Below, one piece after another: positions 17,042-24,417 of a stretch of 64,000 bases of DNA. The position numbers were made by a program, and so were the translations under genes. The stretch is from Mesorhizobium tamadayense (GTDB lineage: Bacteria; Pseudomonadota; Alphaproteobacteria; Rhizobiales; Rhizobiaceae): positions 25,908-89,907 of the forward strand of contig NZ_RQXT01000027.1 of the NCBI RefSeq assembly GCF_003863365.1, given 5' to 3'. The notes under the pieces were generated by a model that ran no database searches, was not told the origin of the DNA, and saw nothing but the letters and a program-made list of their open reading frames with translations. The first letter of the stretch is position 1, and the number at the start of each line of letters is the position of its first letter.

Positions 17042-18124
17042 ATGTTCATCTCGCTCCAGATCAGCAATGTCGACAGACTGCCCACCGGCAGCCCGACAAG
17101 CTACGCCGCCCGCGACCGCAGCTTCGAGATCGGCCGCGAGAATTGCGACTGGACGCTCGCCGACCCGGACAAATTCATCTCGGGCCGGCACTGCGAGGTC
17201 CGCTACCAGGCGGGCGCCTTCTGGCTCTACGACGTCTCGCGCAACGGAACCTTCATCAACGGTTCCAGCCAGCGCATGGCCGGTCCGCACCGACTGGCCC
17301 ATGGCGACCGGGTGCTGATCGGCCGCTATGTCGTCGCGGTGTCGATCGACGAAGAACGACCAGCGACTGGCCATCCGCAAAGCCGGGCCGGATCGACGCA
17401 ACGCGATCTGCCGCCGTCGACGGGCAGGCCTATCGAATTGGGCAACGAGCCGTTCTTCAGTCCGACGGAACAGCGCACCGGACAGGGAGCGCCGGTATCG
17501 ACGTCCTCAGCGCTGCGCCAGCCGGCCCCGGCCGTGCCTGCTGGCCGAGCCGCCGACGCCGACACGCTGCTGCGGGATATCGCGAAGGCGGCCGGCATTG
17601 CGCCTGACCTGCTTCAGTCGCGCGATCCGCAGGAAGTGGCCGCCGAGATCGGCACGGTGCTCAGAACCACGGTCGAGCAATTGTCGCTGCTGCTCAAGGC
17701 GCGCGCGGCGGCCAAGGTGCTGGCCAAAAGCACGCATCGCACAATGATCGGCGCCGAAAACAACAACCCGCTGAAATTCGTTCCCGGCACCGACGACATA
17801 CTGGAGATCATGTTCGCAAAACGCCGGGCCGGTTATCTCGACGCCGCGCACAGCGTCGAGGACGCCTTCCGGGACCTCAAGACGCACGAATTGGCCACTT
17901 ACGCCGCCATGCAGGCAGCACTGTCCAGGCTGCTCGACGACCTGTCGCCGGAGGCGATCGCCAGGAAGCTGCCGCCGGCGTCCTTCTCATCCAAGAAAAG
18001 CCAGGCGTGGGATGCCCTCGTCGCCACTTGGCGGACGATGGAGGAGAAGCACGAAAACGGCATGCTCGACGTCTTCCTGGCTTATTTCAGCGAAGCCTAC
18101 GCCAAGGCCGACAAGCTGAAATAG
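17042..18124 (+). CDS. FHA-domain T6SS protein, second TagH copy
   Basis: A 360-residue protein with N-terminal FHA domain: FEIGRENCDW, ISGRHCEVRY and the SRNGTFING loop (a complete FHA signature, closer to consensus than copy 1). A Pro/Gly-rich linker runs about 110-190, and a C-terminal domain contains NNPLKFVPG and a long helical end. The C-terminal domain is homologous to that of the TagH at 202-1653. Start chosen at ATG 17042 (MFISLQISN), because the earlier in-frame ATG at 16949 adds a non-conserved 31-residue leader. It heads the operon containing TssL2, TssM2, the phosphatase and the kinase, so it is the best candidate phospho-reader of that kinase. Confidence 0.9.
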   Translation: MFISLQISNVDRLPTGSPTSYAARDRSFEIGRENCDWTLADPDKFISGRHCEVRYQAGAFWLYDVSRNGTFINGSSQRMAGPHRLAHGDRVLIGRYVVAVSIDEERPATGHPQSRAGSTQRDLPPSTGRPIELGNEPFFSPTEQRTGQGAPVSTSSALRQPAPAVPAGRAADADTLLRDIAKAAGIAPDLLQSRDPQEVAAEIGTVLRTTVEQLSLLLKARAAAKVLAKSTHRTMIGAENNNPLKFVPGTDDILEIMFAKRRAGYLDAAHSVEDAFRDLKTHELATYAAMQAALSRLLDDLSPEAIARKLPPASFSSKKSQAWDALVATWRTMEEKHENGMLDVFLAYFSEAYAKADKLK

Positions 18125-18155
18125 CCAACCAGGTCAGCCGATCAAGGCGCTATGT

Positions 18156-18180
18156 GACGGGTCTCACAGAAGAACCCGTC
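18156..18180 (+). terminator. Hairpin after the second FHA gene
   Basis: A perfect 7-bp inverted repeat GACGGGT (18156-18162) and ACCCGTC (18174-18180) with an 11-base loop lies 31 bases after the FHA stop. No T-run follows, so it may be a weak attenuator or mRNA-end hairpin rather than a full intrinsic terminator. Confidence 0.35.
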
Positions 18181-18201
18181 GCTTCGATCATCCTGCTTTC
18201 C

Positions 18202-18237
18202 GATTTCAATCAGCTGCCTGATTTCAATTAGGTGCTT
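18202..18237 (+). repeat. Two tandem 18-bp repeats upstream of tssL2
   Basis: GATTTCAATCAGCTGCCT (18202-18219) is followed immediately by GATTTCAATTAGGTGCTT (18220-18237); 15 of 18 positions are identical, with a perfect 9-base GATTTCAAT core. It lies in the 307-base gap between the second FHA gene and tssL2, about 195 bases before the tssL2 start. An AT-rich 18-bp tandem unit in GC-rich DNA is a candidate regulator binding site. The rest of the gap (18238-18431) shows no gene. Confidence 0.45.
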
Positions 18238-18431
18238 GGGCGGTTAGGATGACGCACGGAAGCTTGCCTGGCGGGCAAAGCGGCGTGGCTTGGGGCGTAT
18301 GCAGCAATGTCATGTTTCGGCGAGATGAGCCTTTCCATCCGGCCCGCCGCCAACTCTTGGCCTGAAAAGCGCGAAGCCGCCCTCTTTCCCCGCCGAAGAA
18401 ATATTCGCCGCACCGCGACGGTGGACCGCCG

Positions 18432-19928
18432 ATGAGCTCGAAGGACGATCCCTCCCGGCCGGCGGACAAGACCGTCATCCGCGCGCCACGGCCAAGACAA
18501 CGATCACCTGTGGCTCCCGAGAGCGCCTCTTCAGGTGGCCTTGTGCCGGCAGCCAGGGAATCGACGGTGTTCGACCCCGGCGTCGGCCGGCAGATGCCGA
18601 CCGGCTGGTCGACCGGGACGGTGGTCGTTCAAGGTGTGGCTCCGGCCGCGGCTGCTGCCTCAACGCCCGCGCTGCAGCAGGAAATACTGCTCCACGCTAC
18701 GGATGGCGTGAAATACGCCGCGTCAAATCCAATTCTCGCTGCCGCCGCGCCCCTGCTCGTGCTGTTCGGTCAGTTGCGGCTGATGCCGGTCGAGCGGCAA
18801 GCGGCGCCGCTGGCGGAGCACATCGCCGAAGCGGTCGAGACGTTCGACCGGGAAATGGCGAAAGCCGGCATCGCCGAGGAGGACGGCAGAATCGCGAGAT
18901 TCGCCCTTTGCGAGACGGCCGACGATCTCGTCGGCAACCTGCCTTGGCCGAAGGACGACGCCTGGAGCGGGCACAGCCTGGTGACGCGGTTCTTCCACAC
19001 CAAGCCCACAGGCGCCGGTTTCTATGGGGCGCTGAACAAGATCCTGGGCAGCCCGGAATCGCATTTCGACCTGCTCGAGCTGATGCATGCCTGCCTGTCG
19101 CTCGGCTTCGAAGGCCAGTATCGCGGACGGGCCGGCGAACGGGACGATCTCGAACACATCCGGCGCGACGTCTACGACACGATCCGGTACTTCAGGCCGC
19201 GCGCCGGGGACGACATCTCGCCCCATTGGCAAGGCATGGCGGCGACGCTGTCGAAGCCGAGGGCGCGGCTGCCGCTATGGGCGGTCGCGGCAGCCGCCGC
19301 GACGCTGGTGACGGTGGCGTTCTTCGGGTTACGGGTCCTGATCACCGACGAGGGCGACGTGACCGCTGGCGAATTGCTGGCGCTCAACCCATCGACGCCA
19401 GTCACCATCGAGCGCGCCAGCGTAGCGGCGCTCGCCGAGCCCGCGGAAGCCGCCCCGCCGCCGCCTGTCGTCCCCACCACCACCCAGATCGACCGCATCC
19501 GGGCGGCTTTAGCCAAGGAGATCGCCGGCGGCGGGCTGACGGTCGGCACGAAGGGCAACTTCATCGTGGTGGAAGTCAACAATCAGCTGCTCTTCGCGCC
19601 CGGGCAGGCGGAGCTGAAACCGGAATTCCAGCCCATCGCGGCGGACATTGCCACGGCGCTCAATGCCGAGCCCGGACCAATCCGGATCGTCGGCCACACC
19701 GACAATGTGAAGCCGAAGAAGTCGAGCCGGTTCAAATCCAACTTCGATCTTTCCGTCGCTCGCGCCAAAGCCGTCCAGACGATGATGGCGAAAGAACTCA
19801 AGGAGCCGTCGCGGATCACGGTCGACGGCAAGGGCGAGGACGAACCGATCGCCGACAATGCAACCCCGGACGGCCGCGCGAAAAACCGCCGCGTCGACGT
19901 GATGATCCCGAAGGAGGAGACGTTGTGA
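18432..19928 (+). CDS. tssL: TssL (DotU) with C-terminal OmpA domain, copy 2
   Basis: A 498-residue protein with the same layout as the TssL at 3486. It has a longer cytoplasmic leader (about 1-95), a DotU domain (NPILAAAAPLLVLFGQLR to LMHACLSLGFEGQYRGR), one transmembrane helix near 280-305 and a periplasmic OmpA domain with IVGHTDNVKP and KNRRVDVMI. The leader carries PADKTVIRAPR-type Thr residues that could be kinase targets (speculative). It ends 25 bases before the tssM2 ATG. Divergence from copy 1 is considerable, so this is an old duplication or independent acquisition rather than a recent copy. Confidence 0.92.
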   Translation: MSSKDDPSRPADKTVIRAPRPRQRSPVAPESASSGGLVPAARESTVFDPGVGRQMPTGWSTGTVVVQGVAPAAAAASTPALQQEILLHATDGVKYAASNPILAAAAPLLVLFGQLRLMPVERQAAPLAEHIAEAVETFDREMAKAGIAEEDGRIARFALCETADDLVGNLPWPKDDAWSGHSLVTRFFHTKPTGAGFYGALNKILGSPESHFDLLELMHACLSLGFEGQYRGRAGERDDLEHIRRDVYDTIRYFRPRAGDDISPHWQGMAATLSKPRARLPLWAVAAAAATLVTVAFFGLRVLITDEGDVTAGELLALNPSTPVTIERASVAALAEPAEAAPPPPVVPTTTQIDRIRAALAKEIAGGGLTVGTKGNFIVVEVNNQLLFAPGQAELKPEFQPIAADIATALNAEPGPIRIVGHTDNVKPKKSSRFKSNFDLSVARAKAVQTMMAKELKEPSRITVDGKGEDEPIADNATPDGRAKNRRVDVMIPKEETL

Positions 19929-19953
19929 GCGGGTGCGGCGGGGAGCGGCACTG

Positions 19954-22900
19954 ATGCGCTGGGCGCTGCGGATATTCAGCCTGTTGGCGCTCGCCGGTTT
20001 CTCGGCGGCCGTCTGGTATGCCGGGCCACTGATCCGCTTCGCCGATTCCCGTCCGCTCGAACCGGTCTGGCTCAGGGCGGCAATCATCGGCGTGACCGTC
20101 GCGCTGCTCGCGCTCTTCTACGGCATCCGCTTCCGGCAAGGGCGCAAGGCGCAAAAGGCGCTCGAAAAAGCGATCACGCGCAGCGACGACCGGAACGACG
20201 ATTCACAAGTGCTCGAGGCGCGCATGGGCGAGGCCATCGCGACGCTGAAGCAGTCGAGCGGCAAGCGCAATTTCCTCTATGATATCCCCTGGTACATCAT
20301 CATCGGCCCGCCGGGAGCCGGCAAGACGACGGCGCTGGTCAATTCGGGGCTGAAGTTCCCGCTTGCCGGCTCCGGCAATGCCCAGCCGGTAGCCGGTATC
20401 GGCGGCACGCGGTCCTGCGACTGGTGGTTCACCGATGATGCCGTGCTGATCGACACTGCCGGCCGCTATACGACGCAGGATTCGGACGCCCAACGCGACA
20501 AGGCGAGCTGGCTCGCCTTCCTGGGGCTGCTCAAGAAATTCCGCACCAGGCAGCCGATCAATGGCGTGATCCTCGCCATCAGCCTTGCCGACCTCATCGG
20601 CCTGGACGACCAGCAGCTCGACGCGCATGTCACCGAAATAAGAAGCCGCCTGCGGGAGCTGCACGAGACGCTGAAGATCCAGTTCCCGGTCTACCTGCTC
20701 TTCACCAAGGCCGACCTCGTCGCCGGCTTCATGGACTATTTCGGCGATTTCGACGAAGCCAGCCGGCGCAAGGTGTGGGGCGCGACCTTCCAGACCACCG
20801 ACCGCAACAGGAACATGGTCGGCGAGGCCCCGGCCGAGTTCGACGCGCTGGCCAGGCAACTGGCGGATGAGATCGCCGACCGCCTGCAGGACGAGGCCGA
20901 TCCGGTGGCGCGCATCGCGATCTTCGGCTTCCCGGCGCAGTTCGGGGCGCTGAAGGCCCGCATCGTGCGTTTTGTCACCAGCCTGTTCGATGCCTCGCGG
21001 GCCCAGGTGAACGTCAGCCTGCGCGGGCTTTATTTTTCCTCGGGCACGCAGGAAGGAACGCCCATCGATCAGGTGCTGGGCGCGATCGGCCGCAGTTTCG
21101 GCCGTGCTTCCCAGGCGCATCTTTCCGGCACCGGCAAGAGCTTCTTCCTGCATGATCTTCTGGCGAAGGTGATCTTTCCCGAGGCAGGCTGGGTCTCGTT
21201 CGACAGGGTCGCAGAGCGGCGCGCCAGGCTAGCCAGATTTGGCAGCCTCGCCGCGATCGCGCTGGCGGCTTTAGCGGCGCTCGGCGTGCTGGGCTTCAGC
21301 TTCTCGGCCAACAAGTCGCTGATCGCCTCCACAAGGCAGGCGATGGCGCAGTACCGTCAGAGCGCGGATTCGCTGCTCAAGAGCACGACCGTGACCGACG
21401 TCGATCTCGAGAACGTCATCGGTCCGCTCGACCAGTTGCGCAACCTGCCGGCTGGATATGAAACCGCCGGCCAATCGAAGCCGGTCGAGGAGAGTTTCGG
21501 GCTCAGCCAGCGGGAGAGACTTCTGTCGGCGTCCAAAACCGCCTACCGGCAGGCGCTTGAGCGAAGCTTCCGCTCCCGGCTGCTGGTTCAGGCCGAGCGC
21601 ACGATCCAGGCCAAGATGGCCGACCCGATCTCGCTTTACGAGCCGCTGAAGATCTATCTGATGCTGGGCGGCAAGGCGCCAAAGGTCGACGACGAGCTGA
21701 TCGTCTCCTGGATGAAGCAGGACTGGGAGGAAAACCGCTACCCGGGCGAGAACAACCGTGAGGGCCGGGCGCAGCTCGAAAAGCATCTGCGCGCCATGCT
21801 CACGCTCGACGATGCCTACGACCCGGTGTTCGAGCTCAACCAGCCGCTGGTCGAGGCAGCGCAACGCTCGCTCGGACGCATGAGCCTTGCCGACCGCGCG
21901 TCGGCGCTGATCAGGTCGGCGGTCTACGCGGCAAGGCTCGGGGACTTTTCCGTTGCCGCGAAAGCCGGCGCGGAGGCGCAACTCCTGTTCGAACGCATGG
22001 ACGGCGGCGAGCTTTCCGACCTTCGCGTTCCCGGCCTCTACACCCGGGCCGGCTTCAACGGCTTCTACCTGCCGCAGCTCTCACGCATCGCGCAGATGCT
22101 GGTCGACGATCAATGGGTTCTCGGCGGCGGCGGCGAGCGGGGCGGCATCGATGAGGACCTGCCCAGGCTCGGCCCCGACCTCATCGACCGCTACGGCAAG
22201 GAATTCGCTTCCGCCTGGAATGGCGCCCTCGACCTGCTGAAGTTGAAGGCGATGCTGAAGGACAAGCCGCAATATATCGCGCTCTCCGCCGCAGCCTCGC
22301 CGGACTCGCCGCTGGACCGGCTGTTCACGGCGATCGCCGATGAAACCGCGTTGACGAAGGACGGCGCCGCCTCCGAAGCCGGGACCGGCGCGGCAGAGCA
22401 GGACCCAGCGGGCATGGCCAAGGGCCTGGCCCGCATCGGGCTGCAGAGCGCCCGCGGCAAGTCGCAAAGCCGCGCGGGCACAAGCTCGCCCGCCACGCAG
22501 AACGCCGGCGCCACCGTGGAAGCACAGTTCAGGCCGTTCCAGGCGCTGGCGAGCGGCTCTGCCGGCCATCGGCCGATCGATGCGCTGACGCAGAATTTCC
22601 ACGACGTCTACCAGAGCGTGAAGCTCGCGGCCGACGTCCCCGCGCAGACGGAGCGCGTCAACGCGAACCTCAAGCTGCAGATCTCGACGCTGCGCGCCAA
22701 TGCCTCGCGCCTGCCCAGGCAGCTCGCGCGCATGATCGATGCGGCCGCGGACGAGTTTGAGGGCAATGTCGCCGAGACCTCTGTCGCCAATCTCAACCAG
22801 ACGCTCGATGAGACGGTCACGCGCCCCTGCGAGGAGGCGGTCAACCGCCATTATCCCTTCGCCGGCGACGGCACGGAGGAAATCTCTCTTGCCGATTTCG

Positions 22901-23484
22901 CCAAGCTGTTCGCGCCAGGCGGCCTGATGGACCGGTTCTTCGCGCAGAACCTTGCGCCGCTGATCGACATGACGGGCCAGGACTGGACCTGGAAGCAGGA
23001 TGCGCGCTCCGGCCGCGACCTCGCCAAGTCGACCTTGAAAGCGTTCCAGTCGGCGGCGGAAATCCGCAGCGCCTTCTTTCCTTCCGGCGGTTCGGCGCCG
23101 TCGGTCTCGATCACCTTCACGCCCACTTCGCTCAACAGCGAGGCCGACAGCGCGGTGCTCAATGTCGACGGGCAGACGGTGCAGAGCACGCAGGCCGGCA
23201 ATGCGCCGAGCACGGTGAAATGGCCGAGCGGCACCGCTTCCGGATCCGCGAGCCTCAGCCTGAGGCCGGAAATGCCGGGCCGCGAATCCGCCTTGAAATT
23301 CGAGGGGCCGTGGGCCTTGAAGCGCCTGCTGGACAAGGCGAGCGTCACCGGCGACGGCGGCGACGCCGAAGCGCGCTTCGTGATCGGCGGACGCGACGTT
23401 GCCTTCAAGATGGAGACCGGATCGGGGGCCAATCCCTTCCTGCTTCCCGCCTTGTCAGGCTTCAGCTGTCCGAAGGCGTTCTGA
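19954..23484 (+). CDS. tssM: TssM (IcmF), copy 2
   Basis: A 1176-residue IcmF-family protein with two N-terminal transmembrane helices. It has Walker A GPPGAGKTTAL (from about residue 118), the GGTRSCDWWF and DTAGRY motifs, a third transmembrane helix near 428-450 and a long periplasmic C-terminal region. All NTPase motifs are intact. The ATG at 19954 has a GGGGAG ribosome site 8 bases upstream; a GTG at 19933 would add 7 residues. A region around residues 810-860 (TGAAEQDPAGMAKGLARIG) replaces the LLSKLGKLGKVVK stretch of copy 1. A second complete TssM with its own TssL and FHA protein suggests either a second membrane complex or a hetero-complex. Confidence 0.93.
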   Translation: MRWALRIFSLLALAGFSAAVWYAGPLIRFADSRPLEPVWLRAAIIGVTVALLALFYGIRFRQGRKAQKALEKAITRSDDRNDDSQVLEARMGEAIATLKQSSGKRNFLYDIPWYIIIGPPGAGKTTALVNSGLKFPLAGSGNAQPVAGIGGTRSCDWWFTDDAVLIDTAGRYTTQDSDAQRDKASWLAFLGLLKKFRTRQPINGVILAISLADLIGLDDQQLDAHVTEIRSRLRELHETLKIQFPVYLLFTKADLVAGFMDYFGDFDEASRRKVWGATFQTTDRNRNMVGEAPAEFDALARQLADEIADRLQDEADPVARIAIFGFPAQFGALKARIVRFVTSLFDASRAQVNVSLRGLYFSSGTQEGTPIDQVLGAIGRSFGRASQAHLSGTGKSFFLHDLLAKVIFPEAGWVSFDRVAERRARLARFGSLAAIALAALAALGVLGFSFSANKSLIASTRQAMAQYRQSADSLLKSTTVTDVDLENVIGPLDQLRNLPAGYETAGQSKPVEESFGLSQRERLLSASKTAYRQALERSFRSRLLVQAERTIQAKMADPISLYEPLKIYLMLGGKAPKVDDELIVSWMKQDWEENRYPGENNREGRAQLEKHLRAMLTLDDAYDPVFELNQPLVEAAQRSLGRMSLADRASALIRSAVYAARLGDFSVAAKAGAEAQLLFERMDGGELSDLRVPGLYTRAGFNGFYLPQLSRIAQMLVDDQWVLGGGGERGGIDEDLPRLGPDLIDRYGKEFASAWNGALDLLKLKAMLKDKPQYIALSAAASPDSPLDRLFTAIADETALTKDGAASEAGTGAAEQDPAGMAKGLARIGLQSARGKSQSRAGTSSPATQNAGATVEAQFRPFQALASGSAGHRPIDALTQNFHDVYQSVKLAADVPAQTERVNANLKLQISTLRANASRLPRQLARMIDAAADEFEGNVAETSVANLNQTLDETVTRPCEEAVNRHYPFAGDGTEEISLADFAKLFAPGGLMDRFFAQNLAPLIDMTGQDWTWKQDARSGRDLAKSTLKAFQSAAEIRSAFFPSGGSAPSVSITFTPTSLNSEADSAVLNVDGQTVQSTQAGNAPSTVKWPSGTASGSASLSLRPEMPGRESALKFEGPWALKRLLDKASVTGDGGDAEARFVIGGRDVAFKMETGSGANPFLLPALSGFSCPKAF

Positions 23485-23574
23485 GATGGCGCTATCACGG
23501 TCGACCGGATCGTTCCCGAGCAGCGCCGGCTCTGGTCTTCATTTCGGTACTCTAATGTATGCGCTTGTGGCAAA

Positions 23575-24417
23575 GTGGCCTGGGCACGCGGCCCATGGTT
23601 CGTCACAGAGGACGCTCGCGAAGCGCTTGGTGGCAAATTGAGCACTGTCGCCCTTCCCATCGAGAGCTTCGGCGTGAGCCACAAGGGTTGTGTGCGCGAC
23701 CACAACGAGGACAATTACCTGGTCGAGCCACGGACCGGCCTTTGGGTGGTGGCTGACGGAATGGGCGGCCATGAGGCCGGAGAAGTGGCTTCGGCCAGCA
23801 TCGTCGACCATCTGGCGACAATCGGCATCGCCAGTTCGGCGCCGGACCTTCGCGCGCGCTTCGAGGACCGGCTGAGCCGCGCCAATGCCGAGATCCGCAA
23901 CATATCGCGGTCGCGCGGCATCACCATCGGCTCGACCTTCGCCGCCCTGCTCGCTATGGACGGGCGGTTCGCGGGCCTATGGGCCGGCGACAGCCGCATC
24001 TATCTGGTGCGCGGCGGCGCGATCTCGCAGATTTCCAAGGATCATACCGAAGTCCAGGAGCTTCTCGATCGCGGCATGATCAGCGCGGAGGAAGCGCTCA
24101 CCTGGCCGCGCCGCAACGTGATCACGCATGCGGTCGGCGTCAACGATGAGCTCGAGATCGATTTCCAGCAGGGCGAGCTGATGCCGGGCGATGTTTTTGT
24201 TCTGAGCACCGACGGGCTCACCGCGCATGTCAGCGACACCGAGATCGAGGCGGCGGTCAGGTCCGAGCCGCCGCAGGCGGCGTGCGAAAAGCTGCTGGAG
24301 ACGGTGCTGGCGCGCGGCGGAACGGACAATGTCACCATCGTGCTGGTGAGGGTCGGCGATGGACGCGACGGATCGCTCCATGCGGATCGGTCCAAGGCGG
24401 AAGGCCAAGGTAGATGA
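23575..24417 (+). CDS. pppA: PP2C-family Ser/Thr phosphatase (PppA-like)
   Basis: About 280 residues. Metal-binding PPM motifs are visible: SHKGCVRDHNEDNY, VVADGMGGHEAGE, GSTFAALL, WAGDSRIYLVR, LSTDGLT and GGTDNVTIVLV. This is the partner phosphatase of the T6SS kinase, expected to reverse threonine phosphorylation of the FHA protein. Start is uncertain: the frame opens with a GTG at 23575 without a clear ribosome site. A TTG at 23638 or a GTG just before SHKG would give a protein closer to the usual 235-250 residues. The stop overlaps the kinase start as ATGA, so phosphatase and kinase are produced together. Confidence 0.9.
   Translation: MAWARGPWFVTEDAREALGGKLSTVALPIESFGVSHKGCVRDHNEDNYLVEPRTGLWVVADGMGGHEAGEVASASIVDHLATIGIASSAPDLRARFEDRLSRANAEIRNISRSRGITIGSTFAALLAMDGRFAGLWAGDSRIYLVRGGAISQISKDHTEVQELLDRGMISAEEALTWPRRNVITHAVGVNDELEIDFQQGELMPGDVFVLSTDGLTAHVSDTEIEAAVRSEPPQAACEKLLETVLARGGTDNVTIVLVRVGDGRDGSLHADRSKAEGQGR

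Noticed and set aside
18280..18310. Possible sigma-54 promoter (TGGC then TGCA) before tssL2
   Set aside because: Spacing between the GG and GC elements is 2 bases too long for a -24/-12 promoter.
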